Positions 5,545 through 7,590 of a stretch of DNA of 7,590 nucleotides are shown here, in pieces. The stretch's first letter is position 1. Every line of letters starts with the position of its first letter. The DNA is from Desulfobacteraceae bacterium (GTDB taxonomy: Bacteria; Desulfobacterota; Desulfobulbia; Desulfobulbales; Desulfobulbaceae). The position numbers and the translations under genes were made by a program. A model generated the notes under the pieces. It did no database searches, had not been told where the DNA came from, and was given only the letters and a program-made list of their open reading frames with translations. The stretch is taken from NCBI GenBank assembly GCA_022837185.1, contig JALHJD010000213.1:1-7590 (forward strand). The letters run 5' to 3'.

Positions 5545-6771
5545 ATGCCGGTTTACGAATATACAGCCCTTGACAAGGCCGGAAAAAAGCTGAAAGGAAT
5601 AATCGACGCCGACAGTCAGGCAGCCGCCCGGCAGAAAATCAGGCACGCGGGCAACTACCCGGTGGATATTCGCGAATCCGAACCCGCCTCACGAAAAAAA
5701 GCGGAACGCATGGCCCTGACCCTCCCCCTCTTCCAGCGGGTCAAACAGCAGGAAATCCATGTCGCAACGAGACAACTGGCAACCCTCCTCGGTGCGGGCA
5801 TTCCGCTGGTGCCGGCCCTGAACGGCCTCATCCAGCAGACTTCCAATCAGACCCTGAAAAAAATCATCGCCCAGCTCAAGGATTCCGTGAACGAAGGGAA
5901 CTCCTTCAGCTCGGCCCTGGGTGAACATCCGGCCCTTTTTTCCAAGATCTACGTCAATATGGTCAAAGCGGGCGAGGCCTCCGGTTCCCTTGATATTGTC
6001 CTGGATCAGCTCGCCGAATTCGGTGAAAATCAGCAGGCGCTGAAATCCCGGGTGAGCGTCGCCCTCATCTATCCCGTTATTCTCTCCCTGGTCGGCATAG
6101 TGATCCTCTTTCTCCTGCTGACCCTCGTCGTCCCGAATATTACCGAGGTATTTGCCGAATCCCAGGAAGCCCTGCCCCTGCCGACGATCATCCTGATCAA
6201 CGTGAGTAATTTCCTCGGCAGATACTGGTGGCTGCTGGCGCTGGCGCTGGCCGGCATCCTCCTGGCCATCCGCTTTGCCATTCAACTGCCGAAAGGGCGA
6301 AGAATCTGGGACCGCTTCAAACTGACCTTTCCCCTGCTCGGAGACCTGAACATCAGGATCGCCGGGGCCCGGGTCGGGCGCTCCCTGGGCAGCCTCCTGC
6401 AATCGGGCGTTCCGCTTGTGACGTCGCTGAAAATAGTCCAGAACATCTTCAACAATGTCCTGCTGGCCGAGGTCATTGACGCGGCCACAGAGGAACTGGA
6501 AAAGGGAGGATCACTTTCGCGGACGCTCCGGGACAGCAGATGGTTCATGCCGATGATGGTGCAGATGATCGCCGTGGGCGAGCAGAGCGGCACCCTGGAA
6601 TCGATGCTCTTCAAGGTCGCGGACAGCTACGAAAAAGAAGTTGAAACCAAAATCAAGGCCTTGACTTCCCTCATCGAACCCTTCATGATCCTGTTCATGG
6701 GGGTGATGATGCTCTTTATCGTCCTCTCCATTCTGCTGCCGATTTTCGAGATGAATCAGCTGATCAGATGA
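5545..6771 (+). CDS. gspF: Type II secretion inner-membrane platform protein GspF
   Basis: Polytopic inner-membrane protein of the GspF/PilC family that anchors the GspE ATPase in the type II secretion system. It has 408 residues from ATG 5545. The family-typical N-terminus MPVYEYTALDKAGKKLKG (1-18) is followed by the small N-terminal domain. Two GspF repeats follow, at about 75-195 (TRQLATLLGAGIPLVPAL) and 278-400 (GRSLGSLLQSGVPLVTSL); each contains a GE-SG motif (GEASGSLD at 143-150, GEQSGTLE at 345-352). Membrane helices lie at about 172-198, 228-246 and 380-401. The LPLPT segment (210-214) after helix 1 and the overall length favour GspF, though PilC of type IV pili is closely related. 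An upstream in-frame ATG (5485) lies in the -10 box and is rejected. The Shine-Dalgarno is weak. It stands convergent to gspE instead of following it, and is separated from it by 26 bp with no clear terminator. Confidence 0.9.
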   Translation: MPVYEYTALDKAGKKLKGIIDADSQAAARQKIRHAGNYPVDIRESEPASRKKAERMALTLPLFQRVKQQEIHVATRQLATLLGAGIPLVPALNGLIQQTSNQTLKKIIAQLKDSVNEGNSFSSALGEHPALFSKIYVNMVKAGEASGSLDIVLDQLAEFGENQQALKSRVSVALIYPVILSLVGIVILFLLLTLVVPNITEVFAESQEALPLPTIILINVSNFLGRYWWLLALALAGILLAIRFAIQLPKGRRIWDRFKLTFPLLGDLNIRIAGARVGRSLGSLLQSGVPLVTSLKIVQNIFNNVLLAEVIDAATEELEKGGSLSRTLRDSRWFMPMMVQMIAVGEQSGTLESMLFKVADSYEKEVETKIKALTSLIEPFMILFMGVMMLFIVLSILLPIFEMNQLIR

Positions 6772-6797
6772 GGCCGATCTCCGGGGAAACACCGGGG

Positions 6798-7590
6798 TCA
6801 GGTCACCCGGTACACCTCCTCGATGGTGGTCAGCCCGGCCATCACCTTTTGCAGGCCGTCCTGGCGCAGGGTGATCATTTCGCCGCTGGACAGGGCCATG
6901 CGCTGGATCTGGTTCGAATCGGACGTTGTCAGAATAAAATTTTTCAGGTCATCATTCATCACCATCAGCTCAAAGATGCCGATCCGCCCCTGGTAGCCGG
7001 TATTCAGGCATTCGTTGCATCCCTTGCTCCTGAATAACGGTCTGTCCCCCAGATCCTCGGGCAGCAGCCCGACCTGGGCAAGATATTCCCTGCCCGGCAC
7101 AAACTCTTCCGAACAATGCCTGCAAATCTTGCGGACCAGCCGCTGGGCCAGGATCGCGTTGACCGACGAGGAAACAAGGAACGACTCCACTCCCATGTCG
7201 ATCAGCCTGGTCACGGCGCTGGCGGCATCGTTGGTGTGCAGGGTGGAAAAAACCAGGTGGCCGGTCAAGGCCGACTGGATGGCAATTTCGGCGGTTTCCA
7301 GGTCCCTGATTTCGCCGACCAGGATGATATCAGGGTCCTGCCGGACGATTGTCCGCAGGCCGTTGGCAAAGGTGAGGTCGATCTTCGGGTTGACCTGGAC
7401 CTGACTGATCCCCTTGATCTGGTACTCGACCGGATCCTCGATGGTGATGATGTTGATATCGGGCTTATTGAGGATGCTCAAGGCCGAATACAGGGTGGTC
7501 GTCTTGCCGCTGCCGGTGGGCCCGGTGACCAGAATAATGCCGTGCGGGGCCTTGATCAGCTTGAGGAAGATGTTCAGGTCCCTTTGCGAC
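6798..7590 (-). CDS. gspE: Type II secretion ATPase GspE, C-terminal part (5' end outside window)
   Basis: Cytoplasmic hexameric ATPase that powers type II secretion; 263 C-terminal residues are in the window, the first full codon ending at 7589. Visible motifs, in order, are Walker A GPTGSGKT (7523-7500), the Asp box [10 protein letters not shown], and a Walker B region [12 protein letters not shown]. The His box [19 protein letters not shown] follows. A tetracysteine zinc motif is formed by CRHC and, about 30 residues on, CNEC, then [12 protein letters not shown]. This order and the zinc motif are typical of GspE and also occur in PilB. The GspE call rests on overall pattern and the gspF-like neighbour. 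The stop TGA is at 6800-6798. The N-terminal domains lie beyond the window. Confidence 0.88.
   Translation of the reverse strand, partial: SQRDLNIFLKLIKAPHGIILVTGPTGSGKTTTLYSALSILNKPDINIITIEDPVEYQIKGISQVQVNPKIDLTFANGLRTIVRQDPDIILVGEIRDLETAEIAIQSALTGHLVFSTLHTNDAASAVTRLIDMGVESFLVSSSVNAILAQRLVRKICRHCSEEFVPGREYLAQVGLLPEDLGDRPLFRSKGCNECLNTGYQGRIGIFELMVMNDDLKNFILTTSDSNQIQRMALSSGEMITLRQDGLQKVMAGLTTIEEVYRVT

Noticed and set aside
6772..6797. Possible terminator between gspF and gspE
   Set aside because: Only a 4-bp CCGG repeat around a 7-base spacer, with no T-tract on either strand.

Overview
This is a GC-rich, gene-dense bacterial window. It looks chromosomal and most like a Desulfobacterota (deltaproteobacterial) genome. 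The grounds are a SelW-type selenoprotein, a PP-loop thiolase of the kind carrying an NFACT-R-like tail, a small two-helix membrane protein I associate with that group, and type II secretion genes. The taxonomic call is inference from gene types, not from a marker gene. I see no mobile element, CRISPR array, tRNA or rRNA.

Layout, left to right. Positions 1-168 (+): C-terminal end of a small membrane protein. 214-1176 (+): BEM46-like alpha/beta hydrolase with a signal-peptide-like N-terminus. 1203-1694 (+): dCMP deaminase strikingly like the eukaryotic/T4 type. A hairpin at 1693-1726 separates these from a convergent minus-strand pair: recN (4426-2732) followed, with a 4-nt GTGA overlap, by a PP-loop tRNA-thiolase-like gene (2735-1752) that seems to lack about 20 conserved residues. 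Upstream of recN, a 164-bp divergent promoter region leads to a DtxR/MntR-family metal regulator (4591-5046, +).

The stretch 5047-5544 looks empty to a standard ORF search. It holds a complete 73-residue SelW-like selenoprotein gene on the minus strand (5325-5104). Its CxxU redox motif uses an in-frame TGA at 5293-5295. A strong Shine-Dalgarno precedes it, and a SECIS-like hairpin just after the TGA has the apical loop GGUCU. Upstream of it are a plausible promoter, a leader hairpin and a plus-strand terminator hairpin. A consensus TATAAT then drives gspF (5545-6771, +). The window ends with the C-terminal part of gspE (7590-6798, minus), convergent with gspF.

Functionally the window mixes nucleotide metabolism (dCMP to dUMP), DNA repair (RecN), RNA modification (thiolase), metal-dependent regulation, selenium-based redox chemistry and protein secretion. 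The most notable items are the hidden selenoprotein with its SECIS, the internal deletion in the thiolase, and the possible antisense overlap between the regulator transcript and the selenoprotein gene.
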